NCBI RefSeq assembly: GCF_041051975.1
Contig: NZ_CP163435.1
Location: 1,054,001-1,118,000, forward strand
Length of the DNA stretch: 64,000 nt
Reading direction: 5' to 3'
Source of the DNA: Streptomyces sp. R21
Lineage (GTDB): Bacteria > Actinomycetota > Actinomycetes > Streptomycetales > Streptomycetaceae
A model generated the notes under the pieces. It was not told the DNA's origin. It searched no databases and saw only the letters and a list, made by a program, of their open reading frames with translations. Position numbers and translations under genes: made by a program. Below, piece by piece: positions 25,678-34,125 of this stretch. Numbering within the stretch: the first letter of the stretch is position 1; each line of letters starts with the position of its first letter.

Positions 25678-26385
25678 TCACCAGGGCAGCGGCCCGTTGA
25701 TGTCGAAGTAGCCGCCGGACGGACCGTCGGGCGCGACCTGCGCCATGCGCACGATGATCTCGGCGGCCTGCTCCACGGTCTGCGTGCCCGTGTTCCCGTT
25801 CAGGTCCGTCTTCGTGAAGCCGGGCTCGACCGCGTTGATGCGCATGCCCGGAAACGCCTTCGCGTACTGCACGGTGAGCATGTTGACCGCGGTCTTGGAC
25901 GTCGGGTAGGCGACGCCCGGATAGAAGTGGGCGGGATGGTCCGGGTCGGAGAGGTGGGTCAGCGAGGCCAGGCCGCTGCTGATGTTGACCACGACCGGCG
26001 CGGCCGAGCACTGGAGCAGCGGCAGGAAGGCGTGGGTGACGCGGACGACACCGAAGACATTCGTCTCGAAGGTGTTCCGCATCTGATCGGCAGTCACCGT
26101 CGCGGCGGTGGGCACGATGTTGCCGTCGCCGCGCGTCTCGATTCCGGCGTTGTTGATCAGTACATCGAGCCCGCCGTCGGCCTCGACGGTCTTGGCCGCG
26201 GCCTCCACCGTGGCATCGTCGGTGACGTCGAGCAGCACGAACCGTGCGCCCAGCCGCTCGGCGGCCCGGCGCCCGCGCTCGGCGTCGCGGGCCCCCACGT
26301 AGACGGTATGACCTGCGGCGATGAGCTGTCGGGCGGTCTCGTGGCCGATGCCCTTGTTCGCTCCGGTGATCAGTGTTGTCGTCAT
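25678..26385 (-). CDS. SDR-family oxidoreductase
   Basis: A 235-residue classical short-chain dehydrogenase. TLITGANKGIGHETARQLI binds the cofactor, LDVLINNAGIE follows, and VVVNISSGLASL carries the Ser. YPTSKTAVNMLTVQYAK carries the Tyr and Lys, and NAVEPGFTKTDLNG follows. All catalytic residues are present. It works on an unknown carbonyl compound with NADP(H). ATG 26385 is chosen because the upstream extension is unlike the family. An intact XRE/MmyB regulator faces it at 26487, and the 101-bp gap contains a box also seen at 53879. Confidence 0.9.
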   Translation of the reverse strand: MTTTLITGANKGIGHETARQLIAAGHTVYVGARDAERGRRAAERLGARFVLLDVTDDATVEAAAKTVEADGGLDVLINNAGIETRGDGNIVPTAATVTADQMRNTFETNVFGVVRVTHAFLPLLQCSAAPVVVNISSGLASLTHLSDPDHPAHFYPGVAYPTSKTAVNMLTVQYAKAFPGMRINAVEPGFTKTDLNGNTGTQTVEQAAEIIVRMAQVAPDGPSGGYFDINGPLPW

Positions 26386-26435
26386 GCGTCCAGCCTGCGG
26401 CGCGGCGGCGGGATCAGCCAGGAGACCCTTCTTCC

Positions 26436-26455
26436 TGGGACTGCGGGTACCAGGC
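26436..26455. promoter_or_regulatory. GGACTG-N3-GTACC-AGGC box, copy 1
   Basis: The gap between the SDR at 25678 and the XRE gene at 26487 contains TGGGACTGCGGGTACCAGGC. The same pattern recurs as TAGGACTGGCAGTACCCAGG upstream of the XRE gene at 53933. The boxes end 31 and 32 bp before the two regulator ATGs. An adjoining CCAGGA/TCCTGG inverted repeat (26418-26438) overlaps. It is a likely operator or core promoter for the divergent pair. Confidence 0.6.
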
Positions 26456-26486
26456 ACATGCGCAGCCGACGGTGTTCACTGGGGGC

Positions 26487-27326
26487 ATGGCGGCGACGGA
26501 ACTCGGACAGGCTCTGCGGCGCTGGCGCGACCGGGTCTCCCCCGACTCGGCCGGACTGCCGACCGGCGGGCACCGGCGTGCGGCGGGGCTGCGGCGCGAG
26601 GAGCTCGCCCTGCTGGCCGGGATCTCGGTGGACTACGTCACCCGCCTCGAACAGGGCCGGTCCGCCAACCCGTCCGGCCAGGTCGTCGAGGCCCTGGCCC
26701 GGGCGCTGCGGCTGTCGGGCGACGAGCGGGCGTATCTGTTCCGGCTGGCGGAGCTGGTGCCCCCGGGTCCGGAGATGGTGCCCGCGTACATCACACCCAG
26801 CGTTCAGCGCCTGCTGGGCAGACTGGTGGACACCCCTGTCGGGGTCTCCGACGCGGCGATGAACCTGCTGCTCGCCAACCCGATGTACGCGGCGCTGATG
26901 GGCGACCAGTCGGGCCTGCGCGGCTTCGAGCGCAACGGTGTGTGGCGCAACTTCCTCGGCATGCCCACCCGGGTGCGGCACACACCGCAGCAGCGGCGGG
27001 CCTTCGAAGTCGGCATGGTCGCCGAACTGCGCGCGACCGCCGTCCGCTACCCCGCGGACCGGCAACTGCGCCGCATGATCGAGGAGTTGCGGACCAAGAG
27101 CAAGCGGTTCGCCGAGCTGTGGGACGCGGGCGTCGTCGGCAGGCTGGAGGCCTCCCGCAAGACCATCGAGCATCCGCAGGTGGGCCGGCTGACGCTGGAC
27201 TGCGATGTGCTCAGGGTCGAGGGCAACGACCTCCATGTCCTTGTCTACTCGGCCGAACCGGGCACCGAGGCGGCCGAGAAGCTGGAGCTGCTCTCCGTGG
27301 TCGGCACCCAGAGCCTGGTCGAGTAG
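26487..27326 (+). CDS. XRE-family regulator with MmyB-like ligand domain
   Basis: A 279-residue regulator paralogous to 4346 and 53933. The helix-turn-helix is HRRAAGLRREELALLAGISVDYVTRLEQGRS (about 30-60). The MmyB-type sensor follows, with MNLLLANPMYAALMGD, VRYPADRQLRRMIEEL and the closing DVLRVEGNDLHVLVYSAEPG. ATG 26487 gives a normal family start (MAATELGQALRRWRDR). It most likely controls the divergent SDR at 25678 and itself in response to a small molecule. Confidence 0.9.
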   Translation: MAATELGQALRRWRDRVSPDSAGLPTGGHRRAAGLRREELALLAGISVDYVTRLEQGRSANPSGQVVEALARALRLSGDERAYLFRLAELVPPGPEMVPAYITPSVQRLLGRLVDTPVGVSDAAMNLLLANPMYAALMGDQSGLRGFERNGVWRNFLGMPTRVRHTPQQRRAFEVGMVAELRATAVRYPADRQLRRMIEELRTKSKRFAELWDAGVVGRLEASRKTIEHPQVGRLTLDCDVLRVEGNDLHVLVYSAEPGTEAAEKLELLSVVGTQSLVE

Positions 27327-27449
27327 CGGTCGGCGGAGCCTTCTCCTTCACCTCGTCGGGCTTGGCCACGACCAGAAACCCGTTGGCGGCCCACCGCGAC
27401 CACTGCTACCTTTCCGGAGGCCGTGCGAGAGAACAAGGAGGTGGTACCC

Positions 27450-27500
27450 GTGAACGAATCGACATGGGTGCTCTCCTCCGGGGTCACGGTCGGGCGATAG
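27450..27500 (+). CDS. Seventeen-codon ORF with an ideal ribosome site (leader peptide candidate)
   Basis: AAGGAGGT, the best possible Shine-Dalgarno sequence, lies 7 bp before GTG 27450. The frame gives VNESTWVLSSGVTVGR and stops at TAG. It sits 48 bp ahead of the alpha/beta-hydrolase ATG at 27549, on the same strand, in otherwise empty sequence. So strong a ribosome site for so short a frame suggests a translated leader or a tiny functional peptide. The product matches nothing I recognise. Confidence 0.5.
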   Translation: MNESTWVLSSGVTVGR

Positions 27501-27548
27501 GTCGTCGTCCGGGAGCGCCGTTCCAGTGCACTCCCGAAAGGCACGACC

Positions 27549-28289
27549 ATGCAATTCACTTCCGAACAGCGCCTCGACGACGGCGTCCTCGAGCGCGAAT
27601 TCACCCTCGGCGAGATCCCGGGCATCCTGTGGACGCCCGCATCCGCATCCACATCCACGCCGGTCCCGCTGATCCTGCTCGGCCACCCCACGCTCGGACT
27701 GCGCAAGATGTACCCCCGGCTGGCGGCCCGGGCCCGGCACTCCGCGGCGGAGGGCTTCGCCGCGGGCACCATCGAGCTCCCCGGGAGCGGTGACCGGCCC
27801 CGTTGGGCCGCCCTCGAGCAGGCACGCGCCGACCTGCGCCGGGCCATGGAGGCCGGCGAGCCGGTCGGCGGCGAGATCATCGACGCCCTCGTCCTCCCGC
27901 TCGTCGAAAAGTCGGTCCCGGAATGGCAGGCCGCCCTGGACGCCCTTCTCTCGCTGCCCGAGATCGGCGGCCCGGTCGGGTACTCGGGGGGAGTGATCTC
28001 CATCGGCATCCGGTTGGCGGTGGTCGAGCCGCGCATCGTGGCCGCCGGCTTGTTCGCCGGGAGTCTCGTGCCCGCCGCCATGTTCGAGGAGGCCCGCAGG
28101 GTCACCATTCCGCTGCACGTCCTGCTCCAGTGGGACGACGAACGGAACGACCGGCAGGCTGCTCTGGACCTGTTCGACGCCTTCGGCTCCAAGGAGAAGA
28201 CACTGCACGCCAATATGGGCGGGCACACGGGCGTCCCGCAGTTCGCAGGGGAGGACGCGGGCGGGTTCTTCGCCCGGCACCTGAAGTAG
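27549..28289 (+). CDS. Alpha/beta hydrolase, dienelactone-hydrolase-like
   Basis: A 246-residue cytosolic hydrolase. LILLGHPTLGLRKMYPRLAARAR gives the oxyanion-side strand and turn. GGPVGYSGGVISIGIRLAVVE is the nucleophile elbow with Ser. HVLLQWDDERNDR supplies the acid and ANMGGHTGVPQFAGED the His. Related Streptomyces proteins often sit beside oxidoreductases; here the upstream gene is an XRE regulator and downstream is decayed sequence. AAAGG precedes ATG 27549. A strongly signalled 17-codon frame precedes it by 48 bp. Confidence 0.82.
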   Translation: MQFTSEQRLDDGVLEREFTLGEIPGILWTPASASTSTPVPLILLGHPTLGLRKMYPRLAARARHSAAEGFAAGTIELPGSGDRPRWAALEQARADLRRAMEAGEPVGGEIIDALVLPLVEKSVPEWQAALDALLSLPEIGGPVGYSGGVISIGIRLAVVEPRIVAAGLFAGSLVPAAMFEEARRVTIPLHVLLQWDDERNDRQAALDLFDAFGSKEKTLHANMGGHTGVPQFAGEDAGGFFARHLK

Positions 28290-29024
28290 GGCCGGATCGC
28301 CAGGCCGGCAGCAGACGGTAGGCAGCGGGCGGTGTCGGCCGGGCTGCCGCTCGTCGAGGACAGGTCCCGACCCTCCTCGACGGCGGCGGCCCGCAGATGC
28401 ACAACCGCCCCGATCACAGCGGTACCCGCCAGCGCCCGAGCACCGCCCCGCCCTCGAACACGCCAGGCAGCTCTACCTCAACTGCCCCTGCTCCGAGGAG
28501 AGGTGGAGCGATGCCCTGCCGGCGCAGGCGCGTCCGCATGTGGACCGCGCACTCGCCGGGATCGACCGGCTGCGCACCTCAACCCCGCAGATATGAGGGC
28601 CGCCACTTCAAGTCCCGGGTGTCAAATCCGACAGTGGTCCACCGCGGCCGTGGCCGCCTACGAGCAGTGGCTGCGACAGGATGACTCCAGCCTCGACGGG
28701 TTCCTGGACGTGGCGCTGAGGGCACTCGCGCCGGGCACACGAGCCGAACGGGCCGAGGCTGCCCGGGTGAACGTGCGCCCGGACCCGGCGATCCGTGGCA
28801 CGCAGGCACACATCTGCCGGCCTTCGTCCCGTTGCCGGGGAGGCAGGAACACGCCACGTGGTCGACGGGCCCGTCCGTCTCCACTGTCCGGGCGCGGCAC
28901 AGTCCGCATTCGCCGCGCAGACAGTCGTACGTGATCTCGACGCCTGCCCCCTTGGAAAGCGTCCAACACTCCGACGCCGACCGGGACTTCAACCGTCACG
29001 CCGTGGCGTGGCACGGTGACCCCT
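28290..29024. other. Gene-poor decayed stretch
   Basis: No intact gene is supported over 735 bp. On the plus strand short coding-like pieces appear in different frames, for example LYLNCPCSEERWSDALPAQA ending at TGA near 28598, and AVAAYEQWLRQDDSSLDGFL near 28650. On the minus strand is the ferredoxin remnant listed separately. The mixture looks like several overlapping deletion remnants. Confidence 0.55.
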
Positions 29025-29027
29025 TCA
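28745..29027 (-). pseudogene. 2Fe-2S ferredoxin-type oxidoreductase tail, frameshifted
   Basis: Three minus-strand frames together rebuild the plant-type ferredoxin end of a phthalate-dioxygenase-reductase-like protein. EGVTVPRHGVTVEVPVGVGV is followed by GAGVEITYDCLRGECGLCRA, then EGRQMCACVPRIAGSGRTF. The four cluster cysteines (C-x4-C-x2-C and a final C) are all visible. At least two frame breaks are needed, and the FMN/NAD domains are missing. Confidence 0.72.
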
Positions 29028-30134
29028 GCCAGGTTGGAAGAACGCGAGCATTTTCTGGGCGGCGTCCGGCGACGTGAGCAATTCCTGCACGTCCGTGGAC
29101 ATCCGGGCGGCAGCACTGGTGCGTTCGAACATCTCGCGTTCGTATTCTTTGACGGCGGCGGGAAAGTCGTCCGGGTGCGCGGCCAGCGCGAGGCCGAGCA
29201 GGGCGCCGTCGAGCAGCGCCATGTTGGCGCCCTCTCCCACCGGCGGCATCAGGTGCGCGGCATCGCCGAGCAGCGTGACGTCCGGCGTCGACGGCCAGGT
29301 CAGGCCGACCGGGAGCGTGGTGATCGACCGCGGCACGATCGTGTCGTCGCAGGCCGCGATCAGCGCGGTGAACCGTGAGTCCCATCCGGGGAGCAGGTCG
29401 ATCAGCCGCGCCCGGGCGGCGGCGGGGTCGTCGAACGGGATCCCGCTGGTGGCGAACCAGTCCTCGGCGGTGTTGTAGAAGCTGAGGCCAATGCGAACGC
29501 GGCCGTCGCCGTTGCGCTGCGCCGCCAGGGATATTCCGTTGCCGAGCACCCAGTAGGTGCCGCGCCCGACCATCGCCGCGAGGCCGGGGTGCGTGCGGTC
29601 GATGTCAGGAATACCGACCTCGACGACGTTCTGGCCGATATGCGCCGGGCGGGCGTCGGTGAGCAGCGCGCGGACCCGGGACTGCGCACCGTCCGCGCCG
29701 ACCAGCAGGTCATACGCCGCACTGCTGCCGTCGGCGAAGTGCAACAGGCTGCTGTCGGCGGATTGGAACGCCTGCCCCCAGCGCACCATGTCTTCGGGGA
29801 GGGAATCCAGCAGCAGGTTGCGCAGATCGGCGCGGTCGACCTCGGGTCGCTCAAGCGGGGCGTCGTCGGGCGTGTCCTCCTGGAGCAGCAGGGTGCCGTC
29901 CGGCTCGAGAAGACGCATGTCCTGGCCTTCACCACGGGCAATCGCATAGAACTCGTCGATCAGACCGGCCTCGCGCAGCGCCCGCTGGCCGGAGTGGATG
30001 TCGAGCATGCCTCCCTGACCGCGCGCACCGCGTGACGATTCACGTTCATACACGACGGCGTCGATGCCGTTCACGTGCAGCACCCGGGCGAGAGCCAGGC
30101 CGCCGAGGCCCGCTCCGACAATGGCGATGGTCAT
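29025..30134 (-). CDS. FAD-dependent monooxygenase (TetX-like)
   Basis: A 369-residue group A flavoprotein monooxygenase. The FAD-binding motif AIVGAGLGGLALARVL opens the protein. GADGAQSRVRALLTD carries the DG motif, and VTLLGDAAHLMPPVGEGANMALLDG is the GD motif with the ribityl contact. NVFAD-type insertions are absent, so length is normal. It probably hydroxylates an aromatic or polyketide-like molecule, or inactivates one. The divergent TetR gene at 30205 and a palindrome just upstream of this ATG suggest ligand-induced expression. Confidence 0.88.
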   Translation of the reverse strand: MTIAIVGAGLGGLALARVLHVNGIDAVVYERESSRGARGQGGMLDIHSGQRALREAGLIDEFYAIARGEGQDMRLLEPDGTLLLQEDTPDDAPLERPEVDRADLRNLLLDSLPEDMVRWGQAFQSADSSLLHFADGSSAAYDLLVGADGAQSRVRALLTDARPAHIGQNVVEVGIPDIDRTHPGLAAMVGRGTYWVLGNGISLAAQRNGDGRVRIGLSFYNTAEDWFATSGIPFDDPAAARARLIDLLPGWDSRFTALIAACDDTIVPRSITTLPVGLTWPSTPDVTLLGDAAHLMPPVGEGANMALLDGALLGLALAAHPDDFPAAVKEYEREMFERTSAAARMSTDVQELLTSPDAAQKMLAFFQPG

Positions 30135-30163
30135 GGTTACCTCTCATCGATACGGCGTACTGA

Positions 30164-30180
30164 TCGATACACTGTATCGA
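30164..30180. promoter_or_regulatory. Perfect 17-bp TetR-type operator
   Basis: TCGATACACTGTATCGA is a perfect palindrome midway between the monooxygenase (start 30134) and the TetR gene (start 30205). Further half-sites flank it (ATCGATAC at 30146, GGTGTATT at 30188). This is the expected place and form for the site by which the regulator represses itself and the monooxygenase. Confidence 0.75.
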
Positions 30181-30204
30181 CTGATGCGGTGTATTGTTCG
30201 CGGC

Positions 30205-30885
30205 ATGTTGGTGTGGGAGAGGCCGGAGCCACCGAATCGACCCGTGCCGGGCCCGTTGAGTCGGGAACGGATCGTGCGAGCGGCGATCCAACTGGCCGAC
30301 GCGGACGGCCTGGACGCGGTGTCGCTGCGCAAGGTCGCCACCGTGCTGGACGTCCGTCCGATGCGGCTGTACGGGTACATCGCCAGCAAGGAGGAGTTGC
30401 TCGACCTGATGGTCGACGCCGCCCACGCCGAGATCCGGCCGGCCGGAGACGGCTGGCGGGAGGTGCTCGGATCTCTTGCCGAAGCCACTCGGCACGCCGC
30501 TCACGAGCACGAATGGCTCGCCGATCTACTGGGTGGCCGACCCCAGCTCGGGCCGCACGCGCTGGCCAGTGGGGAGACCGTGATGGCCGCACTGGGCGAC
30601 GTCGACGTGGACGCCGTCATGCCCGTGGTCGCCGCAGTCAACGCGTACGCGATCGGCGCGGTACGTCGGGAGATCGCCGAGCGGCGTGCCGAGCGGGCCA
30701 CCGGGATGGACGAGAAGCGTTGGCAGGCCTCACTCGGGCCCTACCTGGAGCGAACCTTCGCCACCGGCCGATTCCCCGCGCTGGCCACGGTGGTGCGCGA
30801 CGCCGCCCACCTGGACGCCGACCACACCTTCCGGATGGGCCTCGACTTCCTGCTCGACGGCATCGAAGCCCGCCTCTCGAGGTGA
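30205..30885 (+). CDS. TetR-family regulator with TetR_C-like domain
   Basis: A 226-residue repressor. LSRERIVRAAIQLADADGLDAVSLRKVATVLDVRPMRLYGYIASKEE is a textbook TetR helix-turn-helix, here quoted in pieces: the recognition helix is in LRKVATVLDVRPMRLYGYI. The C-terminal ligand domain (about 75-226) is of the tetracycline-repressor C-terminal type, with AAVNAYAIGAVRREIAERR. ATG 30205 is used; ATG 30184 would place the operator close to the start. Its partner gene is the FAD monooxygenase. Confidence 0.87.
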   Translation: MLVWERPEPPNRPVPGPLSRERIVRAAIQLADADGLDAVSLRKVATVLDVRPMRLYGYIASKEELLDLMVDAAHAEIRPAGDGWREVLGSLAEATRHAAHEHEWLADLLGGRPQLGPHALASGETVMAALGDVDVDAVMPVVAAVNAYAIGAVRREIAERRAERATGMDEKRWQASLGPYLERTFATGRFPALATVVRDAAHLDADHTFRMGLDFLLDGIEARLSR

Positions 30886-30902
30886 CGCGCGGCCGAAGCA
30901 GC

Positions 30903-31186
30903 TCAGCGTGTCCGCCACAGGTCACGAAGGAGCGCGATCTCGGCCATGTGGTGGATGAATTCGAGGTTGCACCCCCACAAGACGTCGATGAACGGATCGT
31001 CGGGGTCGGAGCCGTACGGGTGCTGCGAGAAGCCGACCGTGTCGAGTTACTCGTCGGTCACGGCGGCGACGCTCTCTCGCCGGCGGTCCACCGCTGCCCA
31101 GAACCGCTCGACGGTCAGGTCGGCGGAGGGGGTGAAGTCGACCAGTGACTTGGGCTCCTGGCGCTGCTCACCGAAGGTCCACTCCC
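30903..31186 (-). pseudogene. DinB-family protein, C-terminal part, with an internal stop
   Basis: From the edge of the inverted repeat the minus strand reads WEWTFGEQRQEPKSLVDFTP, then ADLTVERFWAAVDRRRESVAAV. A TAA at 31047-31049 follows, then LDTVGFSQHPYGSDPDDPFI and LEFIHHMAEIALLRDLWRTR to the real stop. This is the second half of a DinB-like (four-helix, metal-dependent transferase superfamily) protein. One base change turns the TAA into a sense codon. The matching N-terminal part is 2.7 kb away at 33901-34125 on the same strand, beyond the insertion. Confidence 0.82.
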
Positions 31187-31272
31187 ATTGAGCCCTGTGC
31201 ATCGTGAAGTTGCTGGTCACGGGTCTGGTGTGTGCGGGGTTCGGGATGCTCGTGCTGGTCGTGGGTGGATGA
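31185..31272 (+). repeat. 88-bp inverted repeat, left copy
   Basis: Begins CCATTGAGCCCTGTGCATCG and ends GTGGGTGGATGA. It is identical, base for base, to the reverse complement of 33814-33901. Its outer end abuts the DinB C-terminal part. Its inner end abuts a transposase middle fragment. Confidence 0.95.
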
Positions 31273-31700
31273 GGTCAGGGGCCGGTTCCGGGCGGCCTTG
31301 TAGCCGGTGATCACCGCCGGGTCGGCGTCGGGACCGCTGTCGTCGAGCCCGCCGAAGCCCAGGTCGCCGATGGCTCCGAGGCCGGCCGCCCGCAGCTTGG
31401 CGGTGAGCTGGTCGTGGCCGCAGGCGGTGATCTCTGAGGTGCGTCCGGGCCGGGCCGCCGAGACCCAGAGCAGGCGGCCGCGGTCGTCGGTGAGCGCGAT
31501 GACGAGCAGGCCATGGCCTCCCGCGATCTCGTGGCGTGCCGACCTGCCGACGGATCGTAGGCGGGGGCAAGCCGCGGGCGCAGCCGAACCAGGCATCCCA
31601 CCGGAACCGGACCCACCCCGCCGGTCATCCCCACCAGGACGAGGCCGCCACCATCCGGGTTCTTCGCGTGCACGGGCGGGCTCGGCCGTGCACCGAGCCT
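31273..31700 (-). pseudogene. Transposase fragment (middle part)
   Basis: The minus strand reads GHGLLVIALTDDRGRLLWVS, then RPGRTSEITACGHDQLTAKL, LGAIGDLGFGGLDDSGPDAD and VITGYKAARNRPLT. This is the central DDE region of the transposases often called simply 'transposase family protein' in Streptomyces (IS5-like). The N-terminal domain is unrecognisable and the C-terminal part is absent; the 88-bp repeat follows directly. The piece found at 33640 begins about where this one ends. Confidence 0.8.
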
Positions 31701-31815
31701 GCCGCTCCAGCTCCACCCGTTCCTGATCGCTCGCTGTGACGCTCACCCGGTTCGGCGTACGTCGTCGCCCGCGAACGTCAGGAACACCGGAGCCGGACCT
31801 GTGTCACGCCACCGG

Positions 31816-33273
31816 CTAGCGCTGCAGTGTCAGTACCCCCGGCCGGTACGGCAGGAGGCCGTAGTCCCCGCCGTCGGTGCTGGGGTCGCGCCCCTGGTAG
31901 AGGAACTGCAGATTGCAGGGGTCAATGGTCTTGGTCTGGTCGGGGTTGGTGCGAACCAGATCGCCGTGGCTGATGTCCCTGGTCCAGGCTGTCGCGCCGC
32001 TGTTGGCACTGCCGGCGAAGGGGTTGGTCACGGTGTTGGCCTGCGGCTGCGGTGTCCACGTGCCGCCGAGGCTGGTGGCCGTGAACGAGCGGAAGTAGCG
32101 ACCATACCCCGTGTAATTCTGGGCCTCGACGATCATGAGGTACAGGTTCTGACCCTGGACCTTGTAGACCTCCGGCGCCTCGAACAGGTTGAGCGCCGTG
32201 TCACTCATGATCTTCGTGAACGAACCGAAGGTGCCCGGGAAGTCGCCGATGGGCATGCTGGCGCGGTAGATGCCGCCCTCGTCGTCGGCGAAGAACATGT
32301 GCATGTTCGTGTCGTCGCCGATGAGGGTCACGTCGAGGGGGCCGACCTTCCGGCCTTCAACGTCTGGGAGGGTGGTCGTGAAGAGTTCCTGCTGCGGGCC
32401 CCAGCCGTTGGGGTTGGTGGGGTCGCTCGAGGTGCGGTAGGAGAAGCTGTATGGCCAACCCCCGTTGTAGGCGAGCACCCAGAGGTTCTTCGGGGCGAAG
32501 TAGAACAGCGTCGGCGCGATGCCCTCGAAGGGAATCGTGTTCTGGGTGGCGGTGGCCATGTCGGACCAGTTCGTGAAGGGGCTGAAGGCCGTCAATCCCC
32601 AGCGGCCATCGTTCCCGGGGAGGGTGTTGTGCGTCGTGGCATAGACGACGTGCTTGCCGTTGGAGACGACGCTGGTGAAGTCCTTGAGCGAGGCCCACCC
32701 CGCCTTCGGCTCCGCCAGCGGACCCGTCGAGGTCCAGCGGTAGGTCGACGGAAGAGCACACGCGTTGCTCGCCCCGGACAGGCCGGTCCACTTCTGGTTG
32801 GCGCCGCCGGTGCACGACCAGAGCCGCACCCCCGTGCCGTTGGCCTTGCCCCAGCCCGAGACCTCCAGGCACAGCCCGGACCGCACGCCGACGATCGTGC
32901 CGTCGGCGTTCACCCGCCACTGCTGGTTGTCACTGCCGGTACACGTCCAGATCTGCACCGGGGTCCCGGGCGTGGTGGCGCCGCCCCGGACATCCAGGCA
33001 CTTGTTGCCGTACACGGTCAGCTGGTTGCTGTTGGTCAACGTCCACTGCTGGTTGATTCCGCCGTGGCAGTCCCAGATGTGCACGTTCGCGCCGTCGGTC
33101 TGACTGAAGCCCTCCACATCGAGACACCGGCCGGAATCAACACCGCGCACCTCGCTGGTGGTGGCCGCCTGAGCCGGACCGGCGACGAGCAGCGCCGCCA
33201 ACGCGGCCAGAGCCGCGACCACGGCGGCGAGCACCGCCGACGAGCGTCTGAGACTGAAACTACGTCTGCGCAT
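31816..33273 (-). CDS. Secreted GH62 alpha-L-arabinofuranosidase with N-terminal ricin domain
   Basis: A 485-residue exported enzyme. The signal peptide (about 1-36, ending AGPAQA) precedes a ricin-type CBM13 with three QxW-type repeats (residues 40-165). The GH62 domain follows with its usual residues: base D198 in [13 protein letters not shown]314 in [11 protein letters not shown], and acid E365 in [13 protein letters not shown]. It removes arabinose side chains from arabinoxylan or arabinan outside the cell. GAGG lies before ATG 33273. The gene lies inside the insertion bounded by 88-bp inverted repeats, yet it is intact. It would complement the GH42/propeller locus at 12-20 kb. Confidence 0.93.
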   Translation of the reverse strand: MRRRSFSLRRSSAVLAAVVAALAALAALLVAGPAQAATTSEVRGVDSGRCLDVEGFSQTDGANVHIWDCHGGINQQWTLTNSNQLTVYGNKCLDVRGGATTPGTPVQIWTCTGSDNQQWRVNADGTIVGVRSGLCLEVSGWGKANGTGVRLWSCTGGANQKWTGLSGASNACALPSTYRWTSTGPLAEPKAGWASLKDFTSVVSNGKHVVYATTHNTLPGNDGRWGLTAFSPFTNWSDMATATQNTIPFEGIAPTLFYFAPKNLWVLAYNGGWPYSFSYRTSSDPTNPNGWGPQQELFTTTLPDVEGRKVGPLDVTLIGDDTNMHMFFADDEGGIYRASMPIGDFPGTFGSFTKIMSDTALNLFEAPEVYKVQGQNLYLMIVEAQNYTGYGRYFRSFTATSLGGTWTPQPQANTVTNPFAGSANSGATAWTRDISHGDLVRTNPDQTKTIDPCNLQFLYQGRDPSTDGGDYGLLPYRPGVLTLQR

Positions 33274-33639
33274 AAGGACCTCGTCATCCTTGAGCAAGCG
33301 GCTCCGGTCTGCCCCGTCAGAGGCTGTCCGGATGCCGGTGTGGTTCGACCCTGATGGTTCGGCATTCCGAACGAAGGTCGAAGTACCGATCGCGAGAATG
33401 CTAGACATCCCATGAATGACGTCAATACTTCTCGCATGATCCGCGGGCAGAAACGTTCGCAGGCTGAAACCAGGCGGCTTCAAGTCCCGTGGCCGTACGG
33501 GTCTTTGGCGTGTGGGGCGGGTAGTGGTGCGGGCGTGGGCGTGGTGATCATTACGGACCTCGACCAGGTCGCTCACCTGAGCCTCTAGTTCGGCTAGGTA
33601 CCCGACCCGCGCTCGCGGCGGGGCCCGTGGCACTCAGGA

Positions 33640-33794
33640 ACACCGCGCTGGCAGCGGTCCGGGCACCGGTGGAGCACGGCTTCGCCCACCTCGAGAACTG
33701 GCGCGTGCTCGGCAAGGCCCGCACCGACCCGACGTGGGCGACCGCCCTGGTCAGGTCCCTGCTCATCCTCACAAACCGCGACGTCTCCCGGTGA
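33640..33794 (+). pseudogene. Transposase fragment (C-terminal part)
   Basis: The plus strand reads RNTALAAVRAPVEHGFAHLE, NWRVLGKARTDPTWATALVR and SLLILTNRDVSR, then TGA. This is the usual end of the same transposase family whose middle part is at 31273-31700. Here it is in opposite orientation and lies 19 bp before the right 88-bp repeat. The two pieces hardly overlap in the protein and together give roughly the last half of a transposase. Confidence 0.82.
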
Positions 33795-33813
33795 CCGACG
33801 ACCTTCACCGAAG

Positions 33814-33901
33814 TCATCCACCCACGACCAGCACGAGCATCCCGAACCCCGCACACACCAGACCCGTGACCAGCAACTTCACGATGCACAGGGCTCAATG
33901 G
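33814..33901 (-). repeat. 88-bp inverted repeat, right copy
   Basis: Exact reverse complement of 31185-31272. The transposase C-terminal piece ends 19 bp inside it and the DinB N-terminal part begins at its outer edge. In the intact element this sequence is presumably the end that follows the transposase stop codon. Confidence 0.95.
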
Positions 33902-34125
33902 CCCGCGAACCCGAAGTGCAGGTGCCCGAGCCGCCACGCGATCGTGGTGACCGGCGTCCCGTCGGGCCCGGGCGGCGGGCCGGTGTGGTTGAGGATCTCC
34001 TCGACCCGGTCGACGCCCACGCTCCAGTCGTCGGCGATCTTGGCGACTGTCATGCCGGCGGCGGCGTGCCGGGCCACCTCGTCGTACTCGTTCGCCGGGA
34101 TCTGCGGGTCGCCTCGGTCGAGCAC
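33901..34125 (-). pseudogene. DinB-family protein, N-terminal part
   Basis: The minus strand reads EYDEVARHAAAGMTVAKIAD, DWSVGVDRVEEILNHTGPPP and VTTIAWRLGHLHFGFAGH, then a TGA created by the repeat. TTIAWRLGHL is a signature of DinB_2-type proteins and joins naturally to WEWTFGE at 31186. A further start-like piece, MGADLETSDVRTGHLGVVID, lies upstream (to 34200) in another frame, so the N-terminus has also suffered a change. The gene is not functional as it stands. Confidence 0.75.

Larger units (their letters stand above)
31185..33901. mobile_element. 2.7-kb insertion bounded by 88-bp inverted repeats, carrying a GH62 gene
   Basis: Two identical 88-bp sequences in opposite orientation (31185-31272 and 33814-33901) bound the insert. 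Just inside each lies a piece of the same DDE-type transposase family, the middle part on the left (minus strand) and the C-terminal part on the right (plus strand). Between them is the intact GH62 gene. Outside are the two parts of one DinB-family gene. The arrangement looks like a decayed composite element with inverted insertion-sequence copies. I could not define a clear target duplication at the junctions. Confidence 0.75.

Noticed and set aside
31180..31190. Target-site duplication at the ends of the 88-bp repeats
   Set aside because: Outer bases at the two ends do not give a convincing direct repeat longer than two bases, so none is annotated.
31801..33354. 517-codon plus-strand frame opposite the GH62 gene
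   Set aside because: Antisense shadow; GH62 residues and signal peptide are clear on the minus strand.
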